DNA of 64,000 nt from JAITVB01 sp031553805 (GTDB lineage Bacteria > Bacteroidota > Bacteroidia > Bacteroidales > Rikenellaceae): NCBI GenBank assembly GCA_031553805.1, contig JAVBLC010000017.1:1-64000 (forward strand). The letters run 5' to 3'. Position numbers and translations under genes: made by a program. The notes beneath the pieces were generated by a model. That model saw nothing but the letters and a program-made list of their open reading frames with translations. It made no database searches and was not told the DNA's origin. The first letter of the stretch is position 1, and the number at the start of each line of letters is the position of its first letter. This document shows positions 50,625 through 58,642 of the stretch, in pieces.

Positions 50625-51929
50625 ATGAAAAAAATGGGATATTTATTTACGTCGGAATCGGTGTCCGAGGGGCACCCCGACAAAGTGGCGGACCAGATCT
50701 CGGACGCCATCCTCGATGAATTTTTACGGAATGACCCGCAGGCGAAAGTGGCTTGCGAGGTGCTTGTGACGACCGGCCTGGCCGTGATCGGCGGCGAAGT
50801 GCGTTCGGATGCCTACGTCGACATCCAGTCGGTGGCGCGGGGGGTGATCAACCGCATCGGGTACACCCGCAGCGAATATATGTTCGACGGCAGCGCGTGC
50901 GGCATCCTGTCGGCGATCCACGAACAGTCGCCTGACATCAACCAGGGCGTGGTACGTGAAAACGCCGACGAACAGGGCGCGGGCGACCAGGGGATGATGT
51001 TCGGTTATGCGACCGACGAGAGCAAGGAGCTGATGCCTGCTTCGCTGATCCTGTCGCACGTGATTCTCAAGGAGTTGGCCGTAATCCGCCGCCAGGGCGA
51101 CGTGATGCCTTACCTGCGCCCCGATGCGAAGAGCCAGGTGACGATTGAATACGATGACAATGGGCGTCCGTTGCGCGTGCACACGATCGTGGTTTCGACC
51201 CAGCACGACGAATTCCTGACGGCCGATAAATTCGGCGGCGATGAGAAACTGGCCGAAAAGCAAATGGGGGCGATCATCAAGGAAGACGTGCGCACGATCC
51301 TCATTCCGCGGGTCAAGGCGCGGCTGTTGGCGGCCGGTGACCAACTGGGTGAGCTGATCGGCGAGGAATATATCCTGCACGTGAATCCGACCGGCAAATT
51401 TGTGATCGGCGGGCCGCACGGCGACACAGGACTGACCGGCCGCAAGATCATTGTCGACACTTACGGGGGCCGTGGGGCCCACGGCGGCGGGGCGTTTTCG
51501 GGCAAGGACTCGTCGAAGGTCGACCGTTCGGCGGCTTATGCGGCGCGGCACATTGCCAAAAACATGGTGGCGGCCGGGGTCGCCGGGCAGATGTTGGTGC
51601 AGGTGGCTTATGCGATCGGGGTGGCGCGGCCGGTGAGTGTTTTTGTGAAGACTTACGGGACGGCTAAGGTGGCATTGAGCGATAGCCAGCTGGCTGAGGT
51701 TGTCGAAAAGTTGTTTGATTTGCGTCCGGCGAAGATTGTGGAACGGTTCGGGCTGCGGAATCCGATTTTTGAGGTGACGGCGGCTTATGGGCATTTTGGG
51801 CGCAGACCTTATACAGAGTTGGCCGAGGTGACTGAGAACGGGAAGAAAGTGCAGCGTGAGGTGGAGTTTTTCGGCTGGGAGAAGTTGGACATGGTCGACG
51901 AGATCCGTAAGACGCTTCAACTGAATTAA
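50625..51929 (+). CDS. metK: S-adenosylmethionine synthase
   Basis: The start at MKKMGYLFTSESVSEGHPDKVADQ gives 434 residues. The ATP-site GHPDK, the loop GAGDQGMMFGYA, and GGGAFSGKDSSKVDRSAAYAARH are all present. It is somewhat longer than E. coli MetK (384), with extra residues in the central part, as in Bacteroidetes. It makes SAM from methionine and ATP. A 230-nt leader with a SAM-II-like motif precedes it, which would make sense as product feedback. Confidence 0.97.
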   Translation: MKKMGYLFTSESVSEGHPDKVADQISDAILDEFLRNDPQAKVACEVLVTTGLAVIGGEVRSDAYVDIQSVARGVINRIGYTRSEYMFDGSACGILSAIHEQSPDINQGVVRENADEQGAGDQGMMFGYATDESKELMPASLILSHVILKELAVIRRQGDVMPYLRPDAKSQVTIEYDDNGRPLRVHTIVVSTQHDEFLTADKFGGDEKLAEKQMGAIIKEDVRTILIPRVKARLLAAGDQLGELIGEEYILHVNPTGKFVIGGPHGDTGLTGRKIIVDTYGGRGAHGGGAFSGKDSSKVDRSAAYAARHIAKNMVAAGVAGQMLVQVAYAIGVARPVSVFVKTYGTAKVALSDSQLAEVVEKLFDLRPAKIVERFGLRNPIFEVTAAYGHFGRRPYTELAEVTENGKKVQREVEFFGWEKLDMVDEIRKTLQLN

Positions 51930-51970
51930 CCGGTTACAGCAAAGTAAGTTAAGCGATGCAAGGCATCGCC

Positions 51971-52353
51971 TAAAAATTTTTAACTGCGTTGAGCTCGCCC
52001 GTTGCTTGTGCAACGATCTCGGTTTGCGGCGCTTTTTATAAAAAGCGCCAGTCCCCTCGCGGAGCCTCTCTCTTGCGTGGTGGCCAGCTTTCAGGCAGAT
52101 TTATGCCCGAGCCGGTTTAGTATTCCGATCCTCCTCATTGCATAAATCTGCTCTGTGTGGTGGCCAATCTTTTAAAAACAGGCGCGGCGGGCAGTTGCTC
52201 GCCGCGTTTTATTTATTTGGCCACGCTCCCCAGAGATTTTTATGCATAGGAGGGCTACCTCTATCGGGCCCGAACCAGCATAAAAATCTCTGGGGAGCGT
52301 GGCCACCGCTTTAGGCTACGCCAAGAGAACAGCCGCTTTTTATAAAGAGCGGC
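51971..52353. repeat. Intergenic palindrome cluster (two X-Y units in inverted pair around a Z hairpin)
   Basis: Left to right: flank sharing AAAAATTTTTAACTGCGTTG with the 45.2-kb cluster, X palindrome 52028-52049, Y element with arms GCAGATTTATGC (52095-52106) / GCATAAATCTGC (52140-52151), Z hairpin 52183-52206 followed by T-rich sequence, a second Y element with perfect 27-bp arms (52219-52245 and 52278-52304), and an X palindrome 52332-52353 whose right flank contains CTGGAAAGCTGCGCTTTCC, as at 33.6 kb inverted. There is no credible ORF on either strand in 51930-52427. Confidence 0.8.
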
Positions 52354-52427
52354 ACCAAAAATCTTTCTGGAAAGCTGCGCTTTCCTGGGGTGATTTCGCT
52401 TTGAAAAACTCCCTGTGCGGGGACGCA

Positions 52428-53981
52428 CTAGAAGCCGAAGCCCAAGTCTTCCACCTCATGCTGCTTGTCGACCGTCGGCGGCTCGGCCCACATCTGAGGC
52501 TCACTCCCCTCCACATAGATCGCCAGTTCGTGCTTCGGGCAGATCGATTCGCAAGCCCCGCACCCAATGCAAAACTCGGTGTGCGTTTGCGGAATCGTCA
52601 ACGTTCCCCGGAACGGCACCATCACCAACGCCCCCGTCGGACAATGTTCGGCACAAGCCCCGCAATCCTGCAACTCCGAATGCACGATGCACTCGCGCTT
52701 CACAAAATGCACGATCCCCGCCTGCCGGATCTTCTTCTCTTCGACCGTCAATTGTGCAATCGCCCCTGTCGGGCACACATCGCCGCAAACCGTACACTCG
52801 TAATTGCAATATACGTCGACCTCATAAAACATATGCGGCTGCATCATCCCTGTCAACCCCCGTTCGAGATACGACGGTCGCAGCACCTGCATCGGGCACT
52901 TGGCCACACACAACTGGCAGGCCGTACACTTATCCGTAAAATTGTCGACCGCCCCCGGAGGCAACGGATAGCGCCGCGATTCGGCGGTCGCGCCGCCGCC
53001 CTGAACCCGTGCCTGCATCCTCACCAGCGGAACCACCGCCAGCGACGTAGCCGTCCGTTTCAAAAACTCGCGCCGACCGGCATCGTAATTCTGCCGTGCC
53101 GCCGCCGGTTTCGTCCCGGCCGGTTGTGCCGCCGTTTTTCCATAACGGAAACGGTAACCGATCGCTTTCTGGTTGCAAGTGCCGATACAATTATAACAGG
53201 TCACGCAACGGCTCGCATCGACCGTCAGGTTGCGCTGGTCGATGCACTCGGCCTTGCAACGGTCGGTGCAGCGATTGCAGTGGTTGCATTTGTTGCTGTC
53301 GATCCTGATCCCGAAAATGGAATACCGCGAAAGAAATCCCAGCACCGTCCCCAACGGGCAAACCGTGTTGCACCACAGCCGTCCGCGGCCCAACACCAAT
53401 ACCGTCAGGATCACCAGCACCACGCCGGCAAAGATCGTGATCGGCCACATCGCATACTCGGCCACCGGATAAACCGAAAAATTGCCCCGCGCATTGAGGA
53501 TGCCCGCCAACACGTTGTTGCCCCACACGTACACGGGCTTGAACAGCCCCGTCGCCATCCGGCCGAAATTTGAATATGGGTCGAGCAGCAAGACAACGGT
53601 CGTAATCCCGAAAAACAGCGGCACGACCGCCGCCAGGAAGCCGTAGCGGAGCCAGTTGTTCGGTTTCCGGTAAGTCGCCTTCGCATCGTATTTCCGTTTC
53701 CCCTTGCGTCGAATTCCCAGCACGATGCGTTGGCAGCGCCCGATCACGTCCTGCAGGATGCCCAGCGGACAAAGGATCGAGCAATAAAGCCGTCCGAACA
53801 GCAGCGCAGACAGCAGCAGCACCGCGGCCAGCACCCACATCCCGGCCAGCAGTGCCGGCACCAGTTGTGCGTGCATCAGCCGGTGGAGCCACAACGGCAG
53901 CGAACCCGAAAAATCAAGGAAAAAAGCAAGCGTCAGCAAAAAGACGATCGAAGCGATCGCGATCCGGAGATATTTCAACAT
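52428..53981 (-). CDS. Membrane-bound multi-cluster iron-sulfur protein (NapH/MauN-like with ferredoxin domains)
   Basis: The 517-residue protein has four to five N-terminal membrane segments with NapH-type Cys motifs (LYCSILCPLG, LWCNTVCPLG). Two CxxCxxCxxxC ferredoxin motifs follow (CNHCNRCTDRC with C-C partners to about residue 275). After a linker that itself contains a TAT-like REFLKRTATSLAV, there are further 4Fe-4S motifs (CTACQLCVAKCP, CTVCGDVCP, CGACAEHCP, CIGCGACESICP). It should transfer electrons at the membrane with several 4Fe-4S clusters. Partner oxidoreductase unknown. The adjacent upstream gene is a DUF362 protein, a frequent neighbour of ferredoxins. Confidence 0.85.
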   Translation of the reverse strand: MLKYLRIAIASIVFLLTLAFFLDFSGSLPLWLHRLMHAQLVPALLAGMWVLAAVLLLSALLFGRLYCSILCPLGILQDVIGRCQRIVLGIRRKGKRKYDAKATYRKPNNWLRYGFLAAVVPLFFGITTVVLLLDPYSNFGRMATGLFKPVYVWGNNVLAGILNARGNFSVYPVAEYAMWPITIFAGVVLVILTVLVLGRGRLWCNTVCPLGTVLGFLSRYSIFGIRIDSNKCNHCNRCTDRCKAECIDQRNLTVDASRCVTCYNCIGTCNQKAIGYRFRYGKTAAQPAGTKPAAARQNYDAGRREFLKRTATSLAVVPLVRMQARVQGGGATAESRRYPLPPGAVDNFTDKCTACQLCVAKCPMQVLRPSYLERGLTGMMQPHMFYEVDVYCNYECTVCGDVCPTGAIAQLTVEEKKIRQAGIVHFVKRECIVHSELQDCGACAEHCPTGALVMVPFRGTLTIPQTHTEFCIGCGACESICPKHELAIYVEGSEPQMWAEPPTVDKQHEVEDLGFGF

Positions 53982-54017
53982 AGTGTTTGCGCGTGTGTTT
54001 GGGGTGGTGGGTTTTTA

Positions 54018-54048
54018 AAAAAGGCCGAAGCGGGGCTCCGGCCTTTTT
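54018..54048 (-). terminator. Hairpin between the DUF362 and iron-sulfur protein genes
   Basis: AAAAAGGCCG and CGGCCTTTTT pair over 10 bp around an 11-nt loop with T-rich tails. It may reduce read-through from the DUF362 gene. Confidence 0.75.
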
Positions 54049-54062
54049 ACGGAGGACAGCGG

Positions 54063-55010
54063 TTAGGCCATCGAAATCCGGGACACCTTGACCTTGTCGA
54101 GGTCCATCGTGCCGAGTTTCAGGTTTTCGCCGTTCTTGATGTGCGAGATGTCGGCCAGGCTGATGTCGGGACGCATCTGGATGAAGAATTTGGCGGCAGC
54201 CGTGTCGACAGCCACCGGGTCGGCCGAAGCGAAAAGGGCTTTGGCTACCGTCACGTCTTCCTTCGTTTTTCCCCCCGGGCCGTTGGTTTTCACCACGCGG
54301 TAGGCGTCGACGATGTGCAGGGCCGGTTTCTTCGGCCAGGTGTTGATATCGGCGATGCACTGCTGCAGGTCGTTCGAGTGGAAAATGCGGCGGTCCCACA
54401 CGATGCCCAGGTAGTTCTTCATCGCGGCGGTCATCTTCGCCCCGCCGTGGTTTTTCAGCACCGGCACGTTGAACCACACATCGCAGTTGACCAGGTCGCG
54501 GTGGATCTTCGTGTTTTTCAGTTTCACCCCGCGCGGGAGCTGCACGTCGACATAAAGGCTTTCGTCGTTGCCGGGGATCATTTTGCCCCCGTTGGCCTCC
54601 ACCTCTTTCTGGATGCCGCTGTTTTGGTAGCAGTTGCGCCAGTCGTTGAGCGTGTGGTCGAAGACCAGCACTTCCGACGCGCCGGCGGCCTTGCACTGCT
54701 TCACCAGTGCACCGACCAGTTGCGGGTTGGTGTTCGGTCCCTCTTCCGGGGTCTTGTCAAAGCCGATATTGGGTTTGATGACCACTTTCTGTCCTTTTTT
54801 GACGAATTTGCCGATGCCGCCCATTTCGGTCAGCATCCGGTTAAGCATGGCAGCTGCGTCACCGCCCATGATGGCGACCAGGTTGGTGCTGCCCGCAGCA
54901 GCCGTTTGAGGCTCGACCGAAGCGGCCACAGCCTGGCGGAGCGACGAGAAATCTACGGTGGCGATCAACCCCGCCATCGCCGCAGTTTTCAAAAAATCCC
55001 TTCTATCCAT
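54063..55010 (-). CDS. DUF362 domain protein with TAT signal
   Basis: The 315-residue protein begins MDRRDFLKTAAMAG, a twin-arginine signal, so it is exported folded, likely with a cofactor. The body matches DUF362: VVIKPNIGFDKTPEEGPNTNPQLV, VFDHTLNDW, NVPVLKNHGGAKMTAAMKNYLGI and the end FASADPVAVDTAAAKF. The family often accompanies ferredoxins; its biochemical role is not settled. It starts 4 bp after the phosphoribosyltransferase stop on the same strand. Confidence 0.88.
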   Translation of the reverse strand: MDRRDFLKTAAMAGLIATVDFSSLRQAVAASVEPQTAAAGSTNLVAIMGGDAAAMLNRMLTEMGGIGKFVKKGQKVVIKPNIGFDKTPEEGPNTNPQLVGALVKQCKAAGASEVLVFDHTLNDWRNCYQNSGIQKEVEANGGKMIPGNDESLYVDVQLPRGVKLKNTKIHRDLVNCDVWFNVPVLKNHGGAKMTAAMKNYLGIVWDRRIFHSNDLQQCIADINTWPKKPALHIVDAYRVVKTNGPGGKTKEDVTVAKALFASADPVAVDTAAAKFFIQMRPDISLADISHIKNGENLKLGTMDLDKVKVSRISMA

Positions 55011-55014
55011 AGTT

Positions 55015-55419
55015 TTACGTTTTTATGATCCACGGAAAGCAGAAGCAGGGGACGTCCAGCAACGGATAATCGGCCGGGCCGTTGACCGCGAAAGTCTTGA
55101 CGACGGCCGCCCCTTTTTCCAGCAATAATTTTTTCGCCATAGTAAGCGTGGCGCCGCTTTTGACCCGGTCTTCGACCAGCAGGATCGTCTTTCGATTTAC
55201 ATCGTAAGCGGGTTCCTCAACCAATTTCGGGGAGTCATACATCGGCCGTTGCTCCGGATCGCGCAGCGAAATTTTCAGCAGTTGAAACTCGGCGCCCAAT
55301 CGTTGGTTGAGCATCGCGGCGGGAATGATCCCCCCGTTGGCGATGGCGACGACCATATCGAACTTTTCGGAAAATTCGATTTGCTCGATCAGCTCCCGGA
55401 TCCGGTCGAAATCGTACAC
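55015..55419 (-). CDS. Phosphoribosyltransferase family protein
   Basis: From GTG 55419 the protein has 134 residues. It has the PRPP-binding signature TILLVEDRVKSGATLTMAKKLL, with FDMVVAIANGGIIPAAML before it as the first loop, which fits a type I PRTase such as hypoxanthine/xanthine types or a regulatory relative. The exact start is unclear because the frame runs into the preceding gene, with which it overlaps or nearly overlaps at 55425; TTG further upstream is possible. Substrate not determined. Confidence 0.75.
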   Translation of the reverse strand: MYDFDRIRELIEQIEFSEKFDMVVAIANGGIIPAAMLNQRLGAEFQLLKISLRDPEQRPMYDSPKLVEEPAYDVNRKTILLVEDRVKSGATLTMAKKLLLEKGAAVVKTFAVNGPADYPLLDVPCFCFPWIIKT

Positions 55420-55424
55420 CGGGA

Positions 55425-55931
55425 TTATCTCCGAGAAAGTTTGCAAATGGCCCAAACGGCGACGATCTGCAGGGCGATGCCCGGGGCGGCCGTCCAAACC
55501 ACGTTGGCAGCCGCGGCGAATCCGCCGAAGAACAAGCCCTGGAAGATCATCCCCGCGGCCTGTGCGATCAGCGCCACCAGGGCGACTTGCCACAGGCGGA
55601 TGGCGCTTGCGCGGTTAATCAGCCACCAGGCTGCAAAAGCCATGGCACCGCCCTTGACCATCAGGATCCAGAGCATCGGTGCGGCAGGCATGCCGGTGAT
55701 GGCGGCGCTCACCAGCGGTGAAAGGATGGCCGTTGCCAGGCCGCACACCACGCCGTAGCGCACGCTGGCCAGCAACGTAAAGAAAAGGATCGGAATAAAG
55801 ACCGTCGACCCCAGGTTAGCCACGTGGAACAACTGGGGCAGCGCGACGTTGGCCGCAACAAAGGCGGCCGCAAGCAGGTAGGTCTTGGGCGCTACCGCTT
55901 CTCTGGAGATGTTTTTTACAAGCGTATTCAT
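55425..55931 (-). CDS. Membrane protein resembling an ECF-transporter S component
   Basis: The 168-residue protein has five to six membrane segments and starts with a short basic N-terminus. The pattern YLLAAAFVAANVALPQLFHVANLGSTVFIPILFFTLLAS and MLWILMVKGGAMAFAAWWLINR resembles substrate-binding (S) components of energy-coupling-factor transporters, but no ligand motif is recognised and no ECF genes are near. It is the first gene of the four-gene minus-strand row (membrane protein, PRTase, DUF362, iron-sulfur protein). Confidence 0.6.
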   Translation of the reverse strand: MNTLVKNISREAVAPKTYLLAAAFVAANVALPQLFHVANLGSTVFIPILFFTLLASVRYGVVCGLATAILSPLVSAAITGMPAAPMLWILMVKGGAMAFAAWWLINRASAIRLWQVALVALIAQAAGMIFQGLFFGGFAAAANVVWTAAPGIALQIVAVWAICKLSRR

Positions 55932-56003
55932 AGTTGGAATAGGTTACAAAATGACACATTAACAAAGATATAACAATTTCTTTGGATTTTTTCACGCCAG
56001 ATT

Positions 56004-56037
56004 GTAAAAATTAAGAGGGGCCCCGGCGGGACCCCTC
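56004..56037 (-). terminator. Intrinsic terminator after uxs
   Basis: On the minus strand GAGGGGTCCC and GGGGCCCCTC form a 10-bp GC-rich stem (56015-56037), followed by TTAATTTTT. Confidence 0.75.
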
Positions 56038-56067
56038 ATCGGTCGTTCATCAAGGAATGAAAGAAGC

Positions 56068-57009
56068 TTATTTCCAGGAAATTCCGCGAAAATAGGCGAT
56101 GGTTTTTTGCAATCCGGTTTGCAGGTCGATGGCCGGTTGCCAACCGCCGAGGCGCTCGCGGGCAAGCGAAATGTCGGGTTGGCGCTGGCGCGGGTCGTCC
56201 GAGGGTAGGGGACGGAAGACGATTTTCGATCGCGATCCGGTGAGTTCAAGTACCATTTCGGCCAACTCGAGCATCGTGAATTCGCCTGGGTTGCCGACGT
56301 TGACCGGCCCTGTGAAATCGTCGCCGGTGGCCATCATCCGCACCATCGCCTCAACCAGGTCGTCGACGTATTGGAAACTGCGGGTCTGGGTGCCGTCGCC
56401 GTAGATCGTGATCTCCTCGCCGCGCAGGGCCTGGACGATGAAATTCGACACCACGCGCCCGTCTTCGGGGTTCATCCGCGGCCCGTAGGTGTTGAAGATG
56501 CGGATGATCTTTATGTTTACTCCGTTTTGGCGATGATAGTCCATAAAGAGCGTCTCGGCGCAGCGTTTCCCCTCGTCGTAGCACGAACGGATGCCGATCG
56601 GGTTGACGTTGCCCCAGTAGGCTTCGGGCTGGGGGTGGACAGCCGGGTCGCCGTAAACTTCGCTGGTCGACGCTTGCAGGATCTTGGCCTTCACCCGCTT
56701 GGCCAACCCGAGCATATTGATCGAACCCATCACCGAGGTCTTGATCGTCTTGATCGGGTTATACTGGTAGTGGATCGGCGAAGCGGGGCAGGCGAGGTTG
56801 TAAATCTCCTCGACCTCGCTGTAGAACGGCGTGGTGATGTCGTGGCGAACCAGTTCGAAACGGGGATTGTCCAACAGGTGCAGCACGTTCTCCTTGCTGC
56901 CCGTAAAATAGTTGTCGAGGCAGATCACGTCGTGGCCTTCGCCCAGCAGGCGTTCGCAGAGGTGTGACCCGATAAACCCGGCCCCGCCGGTAACCAATAT
57001 CTTTTTCAT
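56068..57009 (-). CDS. uxs: UDP-glucuronate decarboxylase (UDP-xylose synthase)
   Basis: The 313-residue short-chain dehydrogenase has the NAD motif VTGGAGFIGSHLC, TSEVYGDP and the catalytic YxxxK in SCYDEGKR, together with the Uxs-type text NLACPASPIHYQYNPIKTIKTSVMG, RIFNTYGPRMNPEDGRVVSNF and SFQYVDDLVEAM. It turns UDP-glucuronate into UDP-xylose (or the 4-keto intermediate) for polysaccharide synthesis. dnaB starts upstream on the same strand, 31 bp away. Confidence 0.95.
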   Translation of the reverse strand: MKKILVTGGAGFIGSHLCERLLGEGHDVICLDNYFTGSKENVLHLLDNPRFELVRHDITTPFYSEVEEIYNLACPASPIHYQYNPIKTIKTSVMGSINMLGLAKRVKAKILQASTSEVYGDPAVHPQPEAYWGNVNPIGIRSCYDEGKRCAETLFMDYHRQNGVNIKIIRIFNTYGPRMNPEDGRVVSNFIVQALRGEEITIYGDGTQTRSFQYVDDLVEAMVRMMATGDDFTGPVNVGNPGEFTMLELAEMVLELTGSRSKIVFRPLPSDDPRQRQPDISLARERLGGWQPAIDLQTGLQKTIAYFRGISWK

Positions 57010-57040
57010 AATCCGTTGCGTCTATCCCCTAGCCCTATTA

Positions 57041-58585
57041 TTAAAACGGACTTTCGTCGTTACTAAACGTGCCGCCCAGGGCGCCGCCGGCCGGCGACGA
57101 AAAACTCCAGTCGTCGTTCCCACCGTCGATGCTCGACCCGAACTCCTTGGTGACGAACTGGCCCATCCCGCCGCTTTGGGGAATGTCGGCTTCGTCCAGG
57201 TCGAGGAATTTGGCCTGTTCTTTCCGGAATTTCAATTTTACCGTATCGACCGGGCCGTTACGGTGCTTGGCGACGATGATCTCGGCGATGCCGGCGGTGG
57301 GCATCCCTTGTTCGTCTTCGGTCAGGCCGTAGTATTCGGGACGGTGGATGAAAGCCACCAAGTCGGCATCCTGCTCGATCGCCCCCGATTCGCGCAGGTC
57401 CGAGAGTTGCGGGCGCTTGTTGCCGGTGCGCGACTCGACCGAGCGGTTCAACTGCGACAGGGCGATGATCGGGATGTTCAACTCCTTGGCCACGGCCTTG
57501 AGCGAACGCGAGATCGAGGCTACCTCCTGCTCACGGTTGCCCTTGGTGTCGACCGTGCCGGTCATCAGCTGGAGGTAGTCGATCACGATCAGCTGGATGT
57601 CGTACTGTATCTTCAGGCGCCGCGCCTTCGACCGGAATTCGAAGATCGACAGGGCGGGCGTGTCGTCAATAAACAATTTGGCGTCCGAAAGCGGCTTTAT
57701 CGAGTTTTCCAGGTGTCGCCACTGTTCCTCTGTTAAGTGTCCGTTGCGCACCTCGCGCGAATCGAGTCCCGATTCGGCCACGAGCAGACGCAGCATTAAC
57801 TGCTGGGAACTCATTTCAAGCGAGAAGAACGCCACCCCCCGCTGGAAATCGACCGCGATATTGCGCGCCATCGAGAGCACGAACGCCGTTTTCCCCATCG
57901 AGGGGCGGGCGGCGATGATGATTAAGTCGGAAGCTTGCCAACCGAGGGTCATTCGGTCGAGTTGCGTGAATCCCGAGGGAACGCCGCTGAAGCCATCGGG
58001 CTTTTTCGACGCCTCTTCGATCATCCGCAGCGTTTTGGTGATGATGTCGCGCGATTTCTGCACGTCGCGCTTGACGCTGCCCTCGGCCACCTTGAAGATT
58101 TCGCCCTCGGCAAAGTCGATCAGGTCGGTCACGTCGGTCGAATCGTCGTACGAACGCCGCTGGATGTCGGTCGCCGCGCGGATCAGTTCGCGCTGCACAT
58201 ATTTCTGGGCGATGATCTTGGCGTGGAAATCGACGTGGGCGGCCGATCCTACCTTTTGGGTCAGCTGGGCCAGGTAGGCGGCCCCGCCCGCTTCTTCGAG
58301 CTTGTTGGTACGCTGGAGCATCTGGCCGACCGTATACAGGTCGATCGGCTCGATCTTGGCCGACAGGTCGAGGATCGCGCGGTAGATCGTCTGGTGCGCT
58401 TCCTTATAAAACGATTCGGGCTGCAACACCTCCTGCACTCCCATGATGCTGTCCTTTTCGAGCATCAGGGCGCCCAACACGGCCTCTTCCAACTCGACCG
58501 CCTGCGGGGGTAGGGTGCCCAGTTCGGCCGAGAGTTTTTCGAAGGCTTCCGTGTTGCGTGTGCGTGGGGTGTATTGCTTTGCCAT
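57041..58585 (-). CDS. dnaB: Replicative DNA helicase DnaB
   Basis: The 514-residue protein has the N-terminal DnaB helical domain (residues about 20-125, LPPQAVELEEAVLGALMLEKDS) and a RecA-like ATPase with Walker A in IIAARPSMGKTAFVLSMA, Walker B-like LIVIDYLQLM and the arginine-finger region PQLSDLRESGAIEQDADLV. The C-terminal about 40 residues are low complexity and rich in Gly and Ser, which is common in this phylum. It unwinds DNA at the replication fork. Confidence 0.97.
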   Translation of the reverse strand: MAKQYTPRTRNTEAFEKLSAELGTLPPQAVELEEAVLGALMLEKDSIMGVQEVLQPESFYKEAHQTIYRAILDLSAKIEPIDLYTVGQMLQRTNKLEEAGGAAYLAQLTQKVGSAAHVDFHAKIIAQKYVQRELIRAATDIQRRSYDDSTDVTDLIDFAEGEIFKVAEGSVKRDVQKSRDIITKTLRMIEEASKKPDGFSGVPSGFTQLDRMTLGWQASDLIIIAARPSMGKTAFVLSMARNIAVDFQRGVAFFSLEMSSQQLMLRLLVAESGLDSREVRNGHLTEEQWRHLENSIKPLSDAKLFIDDTPALSIFEFRSKARRLKIQYDIQLIVIDYLQLMTGTVDTKGNREQEVASISRSLKAVAKELNIPIIALSQLNRSVESRTGNKRPQLSDLRESGAIEQDADLVAFIHRPEYYGLTEDEQGMPTAGIAEIIVAKHRNGPVDTVKLKFRKEQAKFLDLDEADIPQSGGMGQFVTKEFGSSIDGGNDDWSFSSPAGGALGGTFSNDESPF

Positions 58586-58642
58586 AGGTTTTCAGCGGGG
58601 GACAAATGCCTGGACAAATCCGTCCGGGGGATTCAAAGGTAG

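Noticed and set aside
33357..52353. A CRISPR array, because of repeated palindromes
   Set aside because: The units are not evenly spaced, are not separated by unique spacers of similar length, and no cas gene is present.
52299..53573. 424-codon open frame on the plus strand
   Set aside because: Antisense to the iron-sulfur protein; starts in the palindrome cluster.
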